Shown: positions 26,399-35,590, counted from the first letter of the stretch. The stretch is 40,860 nt of DNA from Sphingomonas hengshuiensis (GCA_003240755.1 QFNF01000011.1:1-40860), one strand, 5' to 3'. The notes: generated by a model not told the origin, from the letters alone. Numbers and translations: made by a program.

Positions 26399-29300
26399 GG
26401 AATTACCGCTTTCTCCATTCGACGATCCTTGCGGCGATGCTGGCCGGCGCGATCCCCGCCGGCGCGCGGCAGGCCGTGCCCGCGCCGGCCATCGACCGGA
26501 CGCTCGCCTTCGATGCGCGCGAGGGGACGTGGATGGCCCCGTCGCTCTCGCCCGACGGACGGACGATCCTGTTCGACATTCTTGGCGACATCTATGCGGT
26601 CGCGGCGTCGGGGGGCGATGCCCGACCGATCCTGCGCGGCACCGCGTTCGAGATGCAGCCGGTCTGGTCGCCCGACGGCACCCGCTTCGCCTTCGTGTCG
26701 GATCGCTCGGGCGTGAACAACCTGTGGGTGGCCGATGCGGACGGGTCGAACCCGGTGCGGGTGTCGGACGAGGACGATGCCACCATCCTTACGTCGCCCG
26801 CATGGTCGTCCGACGGACGGCATCTCTATGCCTCGCGCATCGTCCATGACATCCTGTCGCCCGAGCTGTACCGCTGGCCGGCGACCGGCGGGCCGGGGGA
26901 GCGTATCACCGACGCCAACCGCGGCACCCGCACGCCGTTCGACGAACGGCACAACGCGCTGGGCGCGATGGCATCCGCCGACGGGCGCTATCTGTATTAC
27001 GCGGTCAAGACCGGGTCGCTGTGGACCCGTCACCCGTTGCCGCACTGGTCGATCGCCCGGCGCGACGTGGCCAGCGGCAAGGAGGAGGTCATCGTGCAGA
27101 CCGCGGGCGGCGCGATGCGGCCCGCCCTGTCGCATGACGGGCGGCTGCTGGCCTATGCGAGTCGCAACGGACGCGACACCGGGCTGCGGCTGCGTGATCT
27201 GGACAGCGGGGCGGACCGCTGGATCGTGCCGCGGATCGACCATGATTCGCAGGAAGGCGGCTATTATGTCGATCTGGTGCCGCGTATCGGCTTCACTGCC
27301 GACGATCGTGCGATCGTCACCAGCATCGATGGCGGGCTGAAGCGGATCGACCTTGCCGATGGCGGCGTGCACGACATTCCGTTCGTCGCCCCCGTTCGGG
27401 TCGCGGTCGGTTCGCCCACGCGCGTGGCGCAGCGGGAGGAAACGGGGGAGGTGCGCGTCCGCGTGATCCAGACGCCACGCCTGTCGCGCGATGGACGGAA
27501 CATCACGTTCGCGGCGCTGGGCCGGCTCTATGTCCAGTCGACCCGCCCCGGCAGCCGTCCGCGCGCGGTGCGGGGCGTGCAGGGCATGGCGTACCAGCCC
27601 GAATGGTCGCCCGACGGCCGAACGCTCGCCTATGTCACCTGGTCGCGCGACACCGGCGGCGACGTGTGGCTGATCCCCGCGCAGGGCGGTGTGGCGCGCC
27701 GGGTCACGCGCAGCGCCGATTATTTCACCGAGCCATTGTTTTCGAAGGACGGGCGGACGCTGTACGCGCTCCACGCCAGCAAGGCCGACCGGCACGATCG
27801 GGCGATGGAGGTGACGCCGGACCGGGCGACCGATCTCGTCGCGCTGTCACCCGACACCGGGGAGCGGCGGCTGATCGCCCATGTGCGTGGCGGCATCGCG
27901 CTTGGCCTCGGCGACGACGGACGGTTGCGTTTCACCTCGCCCGCCGGGATCGAATCGATCGCACCCGACGGCAGCGACCGGCGTATCGAACTGAAGGTCG
28001 AGGCCCCCAATCCCAACCGCTATTTCAAGGGCATGACGGCACCGGAGGAAGCACGGCTGTCCCCCGATGGCCGCCAGGTACTGGTGAAGGCGGGGTCCCA
28101 GCTCTGGCTGGCCGACATGCCCCCCGTGCGGGGCGATACGCCACCCGTCATCCGGGTCGGCGTGGCGGATACGCCGGCGCGGCGGCTGACGCAGGTAGGC
28201 GCCGATGCGATCGCCTGGGCGCCGGACGGGCGACGGCTGTTGTGGTCGGTCGGTGCGACGGTCCGGACGATGGCGCACGACGCCGCGACACCGATGCCCG
28301 AACGCGATGCTGCGCGCTTCGATGCGACGGTGCGCGTGCCGCGCGCGGTGCCGCCGGGACGGATGCTGCTGCGGGGAGCGACCGTGCTGACCATGCGCGG
28401 AACCGAGGTGATCGAGAATGCCGATCTGCTGATCGATCGCGACCGCATTGCCGCCGTCGGGCCGCGCGGCAGTTTCCCGGTACCGGCCGGAACCCGGATC
28501 CGCGACATCGCCGGACGCTTCGTCACGCCCGGACTGGTCGATGCGCACGCCCATTGGTTCGAGATGCGGCGCGGGCTGCAGGAGGCCGGGCATTGGGACT
28601 TCCGCGCCAATCTGGCGATGGGGGTGACTGCCGGGCTGGACGTACAGCCGTTCACGACCGATGTCTTTGGCTATCAGGACATGATCGATGCCGGGATCAT
28701 GGATGGACCGCGCGCATGGTCGACCGGTCCGGGGCTGTTCCTGAACCAGGCGCCGGCAACCGATGCCGATGCCGATGCGATCCTGTCGCGCTACCGCGAC
28801 CATTACCGGACGCGGAACCTCAAATCCTATCTGGTGGGAGGGCGCGCGGTCCGGCAGCGCGTCGTCGCCGCCGCACGCCGCATGGGGATGATGCCGACGA
28901 CCGAGGGGGCGAGCGACCATGTGCTGGGCCTCACCCATGCGCTCGACGGCTTTGCCGGCAACGAGCATAACCTGCCGCTGACGCCGCTGCACGACGATGT
29001 GATCCGCCTGATCGTCGCCAGCGGGATGAGCTATGTGCCGACATTGTCGGTCCTCTATGGCGGCGCGCCGGCATTGCCGAACATGTTGATCGAGGGGGAC
29101 CCCCTCGACGATCCGCACATCCGGGCAACCTATCCGGCAGCGATGATCGCTGCGAAACGGCGCGACCGCCGCTGGACCCCGCCGCAAGACATGCGGGTCG
29201 CCGATTTCGCGGCCGATGCCATCCGCCTCCAGCGCGCGGGCGGGCTGGTGGGCATGGGCAGCCATGGCGAGGTGCAGGGGATCGGCATGCATCTGGAGAT

Positions 29301-29544
29301 GAAGGCCTATACGCTGGGTGGCGCGTCCCCCCACGAGGCACTGTACGCGGCGACCATGGGATCCGCGCGCACGATCGGCCATGCCGATGATGTCGGCAGC
29401 ATCGAACCCGGAAAGTTCGCCGACCTGCTGATCCTGTCCGCAGATCCGCGTGCCGATATCGACAACAGCCGGGGAATTGTCGAAGTCATCAAGGGCGGTG
29501 TCCGCTACCATGACGGCGCACGATCAAACCGGACAACGGATTAG
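26395..29544 (+). CDS. TolB-propeller/amidohydrolase fusion, secreted
   Basis: A 1049-residue exported hydrolase. After a signal peptide (MRNYRFLHSTILAAMLAGAI, then PAGARQ) comes a long WD40-like/TolB propeller (about 35-640) with repeated SPDGRT-type blades (SPDGRTILFD, SPDGTRFAFVSDRSG, SPDGRTLAYVTWS). The C-terminus (about 655-1045) is an amidohydrolase domain with the metal HxH at His718 and His720 (VDAHAHWFE) and the closing segment GSIEPGKFADLLILSADP. Family members are probably peptidase- or imidase-like; the propeller may gate or bind a peptide. It is translationally coupled to PaiB. A second hydrolase of amide bonds in this region supports a local amide/peptide-degrading function. Confidence 0.9.
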   Translation: MRNYRFLHSTILAAMLAGAIPAGARQAVPAPAIDRTLAFDAREGTWMAPSLSPDGRTILFDILGDIYAVAASGGDARPILRGTAFEMQPVWSPDGTRFAFVSDRSGVNNLWVADADGSNPVRVSDEDDATILTSPAWSSDGRHLYASRIVHDILSPELYRWPATGGPGERITDANRGTRTPFDERHNALGAMASADGRYLYYAVKTGSLWTRHPLPHWSIARRDVASGKEEVIVQTAGGAMRPALSHDGRLLAYASRNGRDTGLRLRDLDSGADRWIVPRIDHDSQEGGYYVDLVPRIGFTADDRAIVTSIDGGLKRIDLADGGVHDIPFVAPVRVAVGSPTRVAQREETGEVRVRVIQTPRLSRDGRNITFAALGRLYVQSTRPGSRPRAVRGVQGMAYQPEWSPDGRTLAYVTWSRDTGGDVWLIPAQGGVARRVTRSADYFTEPLFSKDGRTLYALHASKADRHDRAMEVTPDRATDLVALSPDTGERRLIAHVRGGIALGLGDDGRLRFTSPAGIESIAPDGSDRRIELKVEAPNPNRYFKGMTAPEEARLSPDGRQVLVKAGSQLWLADMPPVRGDTPPVIRVGVADTPARRLTQVGADAIAWAPDGRRLLWSVGATVRTMAHDAATPMPERDAARFDATVRVPRAVPPGRMLLRGATVLTMRGTEVIENADLLIDRDRIAAVGPRGSFPVPAGTRIRDIAGRFVTPGLVDAHAHWFEMRRGLQEAGHWDFRANLAMGVTAGLDVQPFTTDVFGYQDMIDAGIMDGPRAWSTGPGLFLNQAPATDADADAILSRYRDHYRTRNLKSYLVGGRAVRQRVVAAARRMGMMPTTEGASDHVLGLTHALDGFAGNEHNLPLTPLHDDVIRLIVASGMSYVPTLSVLYGGAPALPNMLIEGDPLDDPHIRATYPAAMIAAKRRDRRWTPPQDMRVADFAADAIRLQRAGGLVGMGSHGEVQGIGMHLEMKAYTLGGASPHEALYAATMGSARTIGHADDVGSIEPGKFADLLILSADPRADIDNSRGIVEVIKGGVRYHDGARSNRTTD

Positions 29545-29723
29545 GGTGGTGGACAACGATTGACGCTGTGGCTCCTGGCTGGTTCAACGCAAGGGGCGCT
29601 GACCGGACCGCTGCTGCCGGCCACGGGCATCTGCTGCGCGAATATGGCTATCGGAACAGCATGTTGCGCCGCTACCGGCGCTGGCCTGCCGGGGACGATG
29701 GTTGAAAAGGAGCGGATGGCCGT

Positions 29724-30845
29724 ATGCATATGGCGCGCAAGGGCACGAACGCGAGCGGGATGCGGCGGTATAACCAACGGCTGATCCTGTCCGCCATTCG
29801 TCGTTTGAACGGCGCCTCCAAGGCTGAACTGTCGCGGGTGACGGGACTGTCGCCCCAGGCGGTGGTCCGGATCATCGACGAACTGGATAATGACGGACTG
29901 CTGTTCCAGGCGGAAAAGCGCACCGGCGGCATGGGGCAGCCGGCAACCGTCTATCGCATCAACGGCGCCCGCGGCTACACGGTCGGCGTCGATATCGGCC
30001 GGAACGCCATGACGCTGGCGCTGCTCGATTTCGATGGGCAGCGACGGGCGGTGCAATGCGACGCGGGTGCCTTTCCGACGATCGACCTCGCCGTGGCGCG
30101 GATCGACCGGTTCGTGCAGGAACAACTACCTGCGTCGTTGCGCGATCCCGGCACCTTCCTCGGGATCGGTATCGCGATGCCGTGGTTCCTCGGCGAATGG
30201 CGCGACGAGCTGGGCATTTCCGAACATCAGGCACGGGAATGGCGACGGGGCGACGTTGCCGACCGGCTGCGCGCGGGGCTCGACGGGCCGACCTTTTTCG
30301 ATAATGACGGCAATGCCGCCACGCTGGCGCATCTGCTGTGCGGGGCGGGCGTCGATCTCCAGAACTATCTTTGCATCAACCTCGGCACCTTTGTGGGCGG
30401 GGGGCTGGTGCTGGGGGGGCAGGTGGTACAGGGCCGGCACGGCAATGCCGGCGCACTGGCATCGATGCCGGTCATGGCCGGTGGCCGGCGCGATTCGCTG
30501 ATCCACCATGCCTCGCTCTACGACCGCGACCGGGCGACGACGCCGGCGGCGTTGGAGGGGTGGCAGCGGCGGTGCAGCGAAGCGCTCGCCTTCGCCATTT
30601 CCGGGGCCAACAGCCTGCTCGACCTCGAGGCGGTGATCCTCGACGGATCGCTCGACGCACCCGAACTGGCCGATATCGCGGCGGCGGTCGGACGGCAGCT
30701 TGACGAACATGCTCCGCCCGATTTCTTCGCGCCCGAACTGCGCATCGGAACCCTGGGGCAACAGGCGGCGGCGATCGGTGCCGGGTTGTTGCCGCTTCAC
30801 GCGCAATATTCGCCCGATCTCAGCAGTTTGTTCAAGCGCGCCTGA
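29724..30845 (+). CDS. ROK-family transcriptional regulator
   Basis: A 373-residue regulator with an N-terminal MarR-type winged helix (about 12-70; NQRLILSAIRRLNGASKAEL and LSPQAVVRIIDELDNDGLL) and a ROK sugar-kinase-like sensor domain (about 82-320; VGVDIGRNAMTLALLD, NDGNAATLAHLL and INLGTFVGGGLVLGGQ). The usual ROK zinc cluster (CxCGxxGCxE) is absent: the region after RHGNAGALASMP has no Cys, so the domain is probably a pure sensor of sugar. It lies just before the fructokinase operon and is its likely repressor. ATG 29724 follows AGGAG at 12 bases, a little far; ATG 29730 is possible. The 180 bases before it hold a repeated GGACAACGGATT-like pair and nothing else. Confidence 0.88.
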   Translation: MHMARKGTNASGMRRYNQRLILSAIRRLNGASKAELSRVTGLSPQAVVRIIDELDNDGLLFQAEKRTGGMGQPATVYRINGARGYTVGVDIGRNAMTLALLDFDGQRRAVQCDAGAFPTIDLAVARIDRFVQEQLPASLRDPGTFLGIGIAMPWFLGEWRDELGISEHQAREWRRGDVADRLRAGLDGPTFFDNDGNAATLAHLLCGAGVDLQNYLCINLGTFVGGGLVLGGQVVQGRHGNAGALASMPVMAGGRRDSLIHHASLYDRDRATTPAALEGWQRRCSEALAFAISGANSLLDLEAVILDGSLDAPELADIAAAVGRQLDEHAPPDFFAPELRIGTLGQQAAAIGAGLLPLHAQYSPDLSSLFKRA

Positions 30846-30893
30846 CGCGCAGGAGTGGCAATGGGACCAGAATCCGGTCGTCCCATTCGATCA

Positions 30894-30907
30894 TGTTATC
30901 GATAGCA
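30894..30907. promoter_or_regulatory. LacI-family operator-like palindrome
   Basis: TGTTATCGATAGCA matches the general LacI-family operator pattern TGxxAxCGxTxxCA at every fixed position. It lies in the promoter region of the fructokinase-MFS-GH32 operon. No LacI-type gene is in the window, so the regulator would be elsewhere. Confidence 0.6.
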
Positions 30908-30961
30908 ACAAACGATTATTTGGTAAGTCGTTGGAATGGATCTGCAAATCTCGCTTGACCA

Positions 30962-30986
30962 ACTAAATCACATTTGTAGATTTAGT
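30962..30986. promoter_or_regulatory. AT-rich palindrome before fructokinase operon
   Basis: ACTAAATC (30962-30969) and GATTTAGT (30979-30986) are a perfect 8-bp inverted repeat around ACATTTGTA, which is itself nearly symmetric. In an otherwise GC-rich genome this resembles the AT-rich operators of ROK repressors (XylR, NagC, Mlc). It is 86 bases before the operon's first start codon and is a candidate site for the ROK regulator upstream. Confidence 0.55.
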
Positions 30987-31071
30987 CGTATCGACCGTAG
31001 TCAGCGGCGTGTGACGGGAGAGTGGTGATGGCGTTGGTTTCGCGAAGTTCATCCGGGGCGGAGTGCCGCCT

Positions 31072-32034
31072 GTGAACGCGCCATTGCTGCTCGGCGGGAT
31101 CGAGGCAGGCGGAACCAAGTTCCTGTGTGCCGTTGCCGACCGCGACGGGGCAATTCTGGCCGAAACCCGGATCGCGACCACCACCCCTGCCGAGACGCTG
31201 GGCGCGGCCAGTCGCTTCTTCCGCGATGCGCAGCATGTCCATGGCGACCTGTCGGCGCTGTCGGTCGGCAGCTTCGGACCGCTGTCGCTCAACCCGCTTG
31301 CCGCCGATTACGGCTACATCACCTCGACCCCGAAACCGGGCTGGGAAAATGTCGACCTGCTCGGCCATCTGCGCCAGACGATCGACGCGCCGATGACGCT
31401 CGATACCGACGTGAACTGCGCGGCGGTGGGCGAGCGGCTGTTCGGCAGCGGGCAGGGGCTGGACAGCTTCTGCTACATCACGATCGGCACCGGGATCGGC
31501 GTCGGGCTGCTGATCGGTGGTGCACCGCATGGCGGGGCCAACCACCCGGAGGCCGGGCATATCGCGGTCCCGCGCGCGCCTGGCGACGATGCGTTTGCCG
31601 GCATCTGTCCGTTCCACGGCGCTTGCCTGGAGGGGCTGGCGTGCGGTCCCGCGATGCGCGCGCGCTGGGGCGTGCCGGCCGAGCAACTCCCCGCCGACCA
31701 TCCGGCCTGGGACATGGAGGCGGACTATATCGCCGCCTTGTGCGCCACGCTGACCTATGTCGTCCGCCCCGACCGGATCATCGTCGGCGGGGGCGTGATG
31801 CAACCGCAAATGTATCGGCGGGTGCGGCGGGCGCTCGTCGCAAAGCTTGCCGGCTATGACGCCAGCATGCGCGGAATCGACATGGACGACTATATAGCGG
31901 CGCCGACCGCCGGGGCGTCGGCCGGGCTGACCGGTGCGCTGGCGCTCGCCTGTCACACCGTCACCCGCCAATGGCCGATGCACTGGCGCATGGTCGAACC
32001 CTTTCACACGAACGAGGAGACGTTCGATGCATAG
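31072..32034 (+). CDS. Fructokinase (ROK family)
   Basis: Phosphorylates fructose to fructose-6-phosphate after GH32 cleavage and import. The 320-residue protein has the ATP-binding GGIEAGGTKFLCAVAD near the N-terminus, the catalytic Asp in TDVNCAAVGERLFG, IGTGIGVGLLIGG, and the fructokinase-type zinc motif: His in HPEAGHIAV and Cys/His/Cys in GICPFHGACLEGLACGPA. GTG 31072 is chosen (GGAG eight bases upstream); GTG 31063 overlaps the ribosome site. It is first in an operon; its stop overlaps the MFS gene start by eight bases. Confidence 0.9.
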   Translation: MNAPLLLGGIEAGGTKFLCAVADRDGAILAETRIATTTPAETLGAASRFFRDAQHVHGDLSALSVGSFGPLSLNPLAADYGYITSTPKPGWENVDLLGHLRQTIDAPMTLDTDVNCAAVGERLFGSGQGLDSFCYITIGTGIGVGLLIGGAPHGGANHPEAGHIAVPRAPGDDAFAGICPFHGACLEGLACGPAMRARWGVPAEQLPADHPAWDMEADYIAALCATLTYVVRPDRIIVGGGVMQPQMYRRVRRALVAKLAGYDASMRGIDMDDYIAAPTAGASAGLTGALALACHTVTRQWPMHWRMVEPFHTNEETFDA

Positions 32035-33403
32035 CATCGCGGCGCCGGCCGGCCGGCAGGATGTGGACGATGCCCGGGCGACGACGGCGATCATCCTGAG
32101 CGCGGCGGGCGCGGCGCTGGGCGGGCTGCTGTTCGGGTTCGACACGGCGGTCATTTCCGGCGCGACACAGGCGTTGCAGCTACGCTTCGCGCTGACCGAC
32201 GCATCGCTGGGGTTCACCGTCGCCTCGGCGCTGATCGGCACGGTGATCGGGTCGCTGGTAACTGGTGCCCCCGCCGACCGACATGGCCGCAAGGCGATCA
32301 TGCTGTCGGTCGCCATCGCCTATGTCGTCTCCTCGCTCGGCACCGGCCTTGCCCAGAACTGGCCGATGCTGATCGCGTTCCGCTTTCTGGGCGGGCTCGC
32401 CATCGGCGCGGCCTCGGTGGTGACGCCGATCTATATCGCCGAGGTGTCGCCCGCCAGGTTCCGTGGGCGTCTGGTGGCGATGAACCAGCTCAACATCGTG
32501 CTGGGCATCCTGATCGCGTTCCTCAGCAACTATTTGATCGCGCAGGTGCTGCCGCCCGAAACGGCATGGCGGTGGATGTTCGGCATCGTCGCGGCGCCAT
32601 CGGCGCTGTTCCTCGCTGTGACGTTCGCCCTGCCCGAAAGCCCGCGCTGGCTGGCGGTGCAGGGTGAGCAGGCGAAGGCGGTGCAGGTCATGACGCGCCT
32701 CGGCTTTCCCGACCCGCAAGCCGAACTGGTACGCATCGAGGCGGCCGAGCGTCGCGATGCGGGGCAGGGCGATACCCGCCTGTTTCAGGGCGCGCACAGC
32801 TTTCCCGTCGCCTGCGCCATCGCCATCGCGCTGTTCAACCAGCTTTCGGGCATCAACGCGCTGCTCTATTACGCGCCACGCATCTTCGAACTGGCCGGGG
32901 CCGGAGCGGACAGCGCGCTGCTGCAGTCGATCGCGGTCGGCGGCACGAACTTGGTCTTCACGGTCGCCGCGTTGTTCTTCATCGACCGTTTCGGCCGGCG
33001 ACCGCTGCTGTTCGTCGGGTCGATCGTCTGCGCCGCCGCACTGCTGCTGGTCGGGTGGCAGCTCGAACGCGTGGTGCCGAACGGGACGCTGATCCTCGGC
33101 GGGCTGCTGGCCTTCATCGCCGCCTTCGCCATCAGCCAGGGGGCGGTCATCTGGGTGTTCATCTCCGAAGTGTTCCCCAGTGCGGTGCGCGGCAAGGGGC
33201 AGGCGCTGGGATCGACGACCCACTGGGTGGCGGCAGCGGCGATCACCTGGCTGTTCCCGATCGTCGCCAGTGCGGTCGGCGGCTGGGTCTTCGCGTTCTT
33301 CGGCGCGATGATGCTGCTGCAACTGGCGTGGACGGTGCGGGTGATGCCCGAAACCAACGGCGTCGCGCTGGAAGACATGAACCTGAAGGGAAAGGCGGCA
33401 TGA
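32027..33403 (+). CDS. MFS sugar transporter (sugar porter family)
   Basis: A 458-residue twelve-helix inner-membrane permease, sugar porter subfamily of the MFS. Signature segments: GFDTAVISGA in helix 1, PADRHGRKAIML between helices 2 and 3, RFLGGLAIGAASVV, PESPRWLA before the central loop, QLSGINALLYYAPRIF in helix 7, DRFGRRPLL, and the closing PETNGVALEDM. It probably imports fructose, sucrose or a short fructan in symport with protons. It overlaps the fructokinase stop by eight bases (ATGCATAG), with GAGGAGA as ribosome site, and its own TGA overlaps the GH32 start (ATGA), so the three genes are one tightly coupled operon. Confidence 0.93.
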   Translation: MHSIAAPAGRQDVDDARATTAIILSAAGAALGGLLFGFDTAVISGATQALQLRFALTDASLGFTVASALIGTVIGSLVTGAPADRHGRKAIMLSVAIAYVVSSLGTGLAQNWPMLIAFRFLGGLAIGAASVVTPIYIAEVSPARFRGRLVAMNQLNIVLGILIAFLSNYLIAQVLPPETAWRWMFGIVAAPSALFLAVTFALPESPRWLAVQGEQAKAVQVMTRLGFPDPQAELVRIEAAERRDAGQGDTRLFQGAHSFPVACAIAIALFNQLSGINALLYYAPRIFELAGAGADSALLQSIAVGGTNLVFTVAALFFIDRFGRRPLLFVGSIVCAAALLLVGWQLERVVPNGTLILGGLLAFIAAFAISQGAVIWVFISEVFPSAVRGKGQALGSTTHWVAAAAITWLFPIVASAVGGWVFAFFGAMMLLQLAWTVRVMPETNGVALEDMNLKGKAA

Positions 33404-34908
33404 AGCGCCTTGCGATCCTCGCCATGACCGGGCTGATGCTTGCCACCGCCGCTTCGGCACAACGGCCCGATCCGGATCCGCGCCCGACCTATCACTTCGC
33501 GCCGGCGCGCAACTGGATGAACGATCCCAACGGCCTCGTTTACTATGACGGCGAGTATCATCTGTTCTTCCAGTACAATCCGCATGGCGACCGCTGGGGG
33601 CATATGAACTGGGGCCATACGGTCAGCCGCGACCTGGTCCATTGGGAGGAACTGCCGATCGCGATCCCTGAAACCGCGGACGTGATGGCGTTTTCGGGCA
33701 GCGCGGTGGTCGACTGGAACAACTCGACCGGGTTCGGCAGGAACGGCAAGCCACCGCTCGTCGCGATCTACACCGGGCATAACCCCGGGGCGAAGCTGCA
33801 GTCGCAATATGTCGCCTACAGCAACGATCGCGGCCGGACCTGGACCGTCCATGGCGAGGTGCTGAGCGTCGGATCGCCCGAGTTCCGCGATCCCAAGGTG
33901 TTCTGGCACGCGCCCACCAAACGCTGGGTAATGGTGGCGGTGATGGCGCTGGAGAACCGTGCCGTCCTGTTCACCTCGCCCGACCTGAAGCGATGGACCT
34001 TCGCCAGCAGCTTCGGTCCTGCGGGCGGGCGTGGGAAGAACTGGGAATGCCCCGACCTGTTCGAACTGCCGGTCGAAGGCGGCGCGCCGGGCGAGAAGCG
34101 CTGGGTGCTCGGCATCAACCTGGGCGACAACGCCGCCGGCGGTGGGTCGGGCGGGCAATATTTCGTCGGTGATTTCGACGGCAATCGTTTCACCACCGTC
34201 GCCGGCTGGCCAGGTGAGGCGCAGTGGATGGACTATGGCGCGGATTTCTATGCCGCCGTGTCGTGGAACGACCTGCCGAAGACCGACCCGCGTCGCCTCT
34301 GGATCGGCTGGGCGAACGACTGGCGCTATGCCGAGGCGATCCCGACCTGGCCGGCGCGCGGGCTGATGACGGTTCCCCGCGACGTCACGCTGAAGAAGAC
34401 TCCGGCGGGCTATCGCATCGCGCAGGCGCCGGTGCGCGAGGTGGCGGGCCTGCGCGGCGCACGGCAGGATTTCGCCGCGACGCTGGGTGAAACGCCCACC
34501 GACCTGCCGATTGCCGGCGGTTCGGCCGACCTCATGATCGACCTCGACACCGGTACCGCCGATCAGGTGACGATCGCGTTGACCGACGAACAGGGGTACC
34601 AGACGCTGGTCGGCGTCAATCCGGGAGTGGACGAGGTGTTCATCGACCGTACCCGGTCGGGGCCGCATTTCCATGACGGTTTCGCCAACCGCCATGTCGC
34701 GCCGGTCGACCTGCGGGGGAAGCGCGTGCGGCTGCGGCTGCTCGCGGACCAGTCGATCCTCGAACTGTTCATCGGCGACGGCACGCGCACCATCACCGAC
34801 CGCTTCTTTCGCGGGGGCGGGCAGCTCCGCTGGAGCGCGTCCGCACGCGGCGGCAGCGCGAAGCTGACGATGCACGCATGGCCGATGACCGGGGGACCGC
34901 GTCCATGA
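33400..34908 (+). CDS. Secreted GH32 fructosidase (levanase/inulinase/invertase)
   Basis: A 502-residue glycoside hydrolase family 32 enzyme that cleaves terminal fructose from fructans or sucrose. It has a signal peptide (MKRLAILAMTGLMLATAASA), so it acts in the periplasm or outside. All three catalytic acids are in place: nucleophile Asp42 in WMNDPNG (39-45), transition-state Asp164 in FRDPK, and acid/base Glu216 in ECPD (216-219). A five-bladed propeller (about 30-330) is followed by a beta-sandwich (about 350-495). Levan, inulin or sucrose cannot be told apart by eye, but export favours a polymer. It is the last gene of the fructokinase operon; the next gene, a matching TonB receptor, is broken. 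Confidence 0.93.
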   Translation: MKRLAILAMTGLMLATAASAQRPDPDPRPTYHFAPARNWMNDPNGLVYYDGEYHLFFQYNPHGDRWGHMNWGHTVSRDLVHWEELPIAIPETADVMAFSGSAVVDWNNSTGFGRNGKPPLVAIYTGHNPGAKLQSQYVAYSNDRGRTWTVHGEVLSVGSPEFRDPKVFWHAPTKRWVMVAVMALENRAVLFTSPDLKRWTFASSFGPAGGRGKNWECPDLFELPVEGGAPGEKRWVLGINLGDNAAGGGSGGQYFVGDFDGNRFTTVAGWPGEAQWMDYGADFYAAVSWNDLPKTDPRRLWIGWANDWRYAEAIPTWPARGLMTVPRDVTLKKTPAGYRIAQAPVREVAGLRGARQDFAATLGETPTDLPIAGGSADLMIDLDTGTADQVTIALTDEQGYQTLVGVNPGVDEVFIDRTRSGPHFHDGFANRHVAPVDLRGKRVRLRLLADQSILELFIGDGTRTITDRFFRGGGQLRWSASARGGSAKLTMHAWPMTGGPRP

Positions 34909-34992
34909 TCGAAACGACCGCGCCGGGCTGACCGCCCGCCTGAACCATCACGAACAGTACCGATAAAAAATAACGGAAATCCGGGAGGATTT

Positions 34993-35297
34993 ATGCCGAA
35001 GACGTTGCTCAGCCCTGCTGACATAGAGTGCGCTGGTGCCGCTCGCCGCCATGCCCGCCGCCGCGCAGGAAGTTGCCCCGCGCGAAACGACCGCCCAGGC
35101 GGAGGTGGAGGCCGCGCCGGAAAATGACGGCGGTGCCGACATCATCGTCACCGGGTACCGCGCGGCACTGGGATCGGCGCAGGAGATCAAGCGCAACTCG
35201 CCCTCGATCGTCGATGCGATCGTGTCGAACGACATCGGCAAGCTGCCCGACAACAACGCCGCCGAAGCGATCGCGCGCGTCACCGGCGTTACGGTGA
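34993..35297 (+). pseudogene. Truncated, frameshifted TonB-receptor gene
   Basis: ATG 34993 has an excellent ribosome site (GGGAGGA) and begins a signal peptide (MPKTLLSPAD), but the frame is wrong. Past a one-base shift near 35010-35035 the next frame gives VPLAAMPAAAQEV, then DIIVTGYRAALGSAQEIKRN and VSNDIGKLPDNNAAEAIARV, the typical mature N-terminus and plug start of a proteobacterial carbohydrate TonB receptor. Similarity stops after TGV at about 35290, so about 95 percent of the receptor is missing. As it follows the GH32 operon, it was probably the fructan/sucrose outer-membrane receptor. Confidence 0.8.
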
Positions 35298-35372
35298 GGC
35301 GAAGTGGTGGCCAGCTATCGTGCGCAGATCGCCGCGCGTCGCGACAAGGAGGTCCGCCTCGCCGGCTTGTAA
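35298..35372 (+). pseudogene. Orphan 3' end of an unknown gene
   Basis: Directly after the receptor homology stops, a different frame encodes a 24-residue tail (GEVVASYRAQIAARRDKEVR, then LAGL) ending in TAA 35370-35372. It is followed at once by a strong hairpin. An in-frame TGA at 35295 precedes it, so this is not a start. It looks like the end of another gene joined to the receptor by a deletion. I cannot name the family. Confidence 0.45.
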
Positions 35373-35382
35373 GTCGCCCCGG

Positions 35383-35417
35383 CCGGACTGGCCGCCCCGT
35401 GCCGGCGGCCGGTCCGG
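35383..35417 (+). terminator. Terminator hairpin after the orphan gene end
   Basis: CCGGACTGGCCGCC (35383-35396) pairs with GGCGGCCGGTCCGG (35404-35417) with one G-T wobble, around a 7-base loop. It begins ten bases after the TAA at 35372. The remaining bases to 35590 show no gene. Confidence 0.6.
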
Positions 35418-35590
35418 TCACGTTGCCGCCCGGCGCGGAGGTTTCGCCTGCGTTATCGATGCCGCCATCGCCTATGCAGGTTGCGTCGCACAGGCCGGGC
35501 GGATCACCGCCGGGAGGGGGTGATCCGCGACGTGGGATGAGCGCGGCCCCGGACCGGCCGTTGATGGTTTCGGCCCGCGCACTGCCCGAC

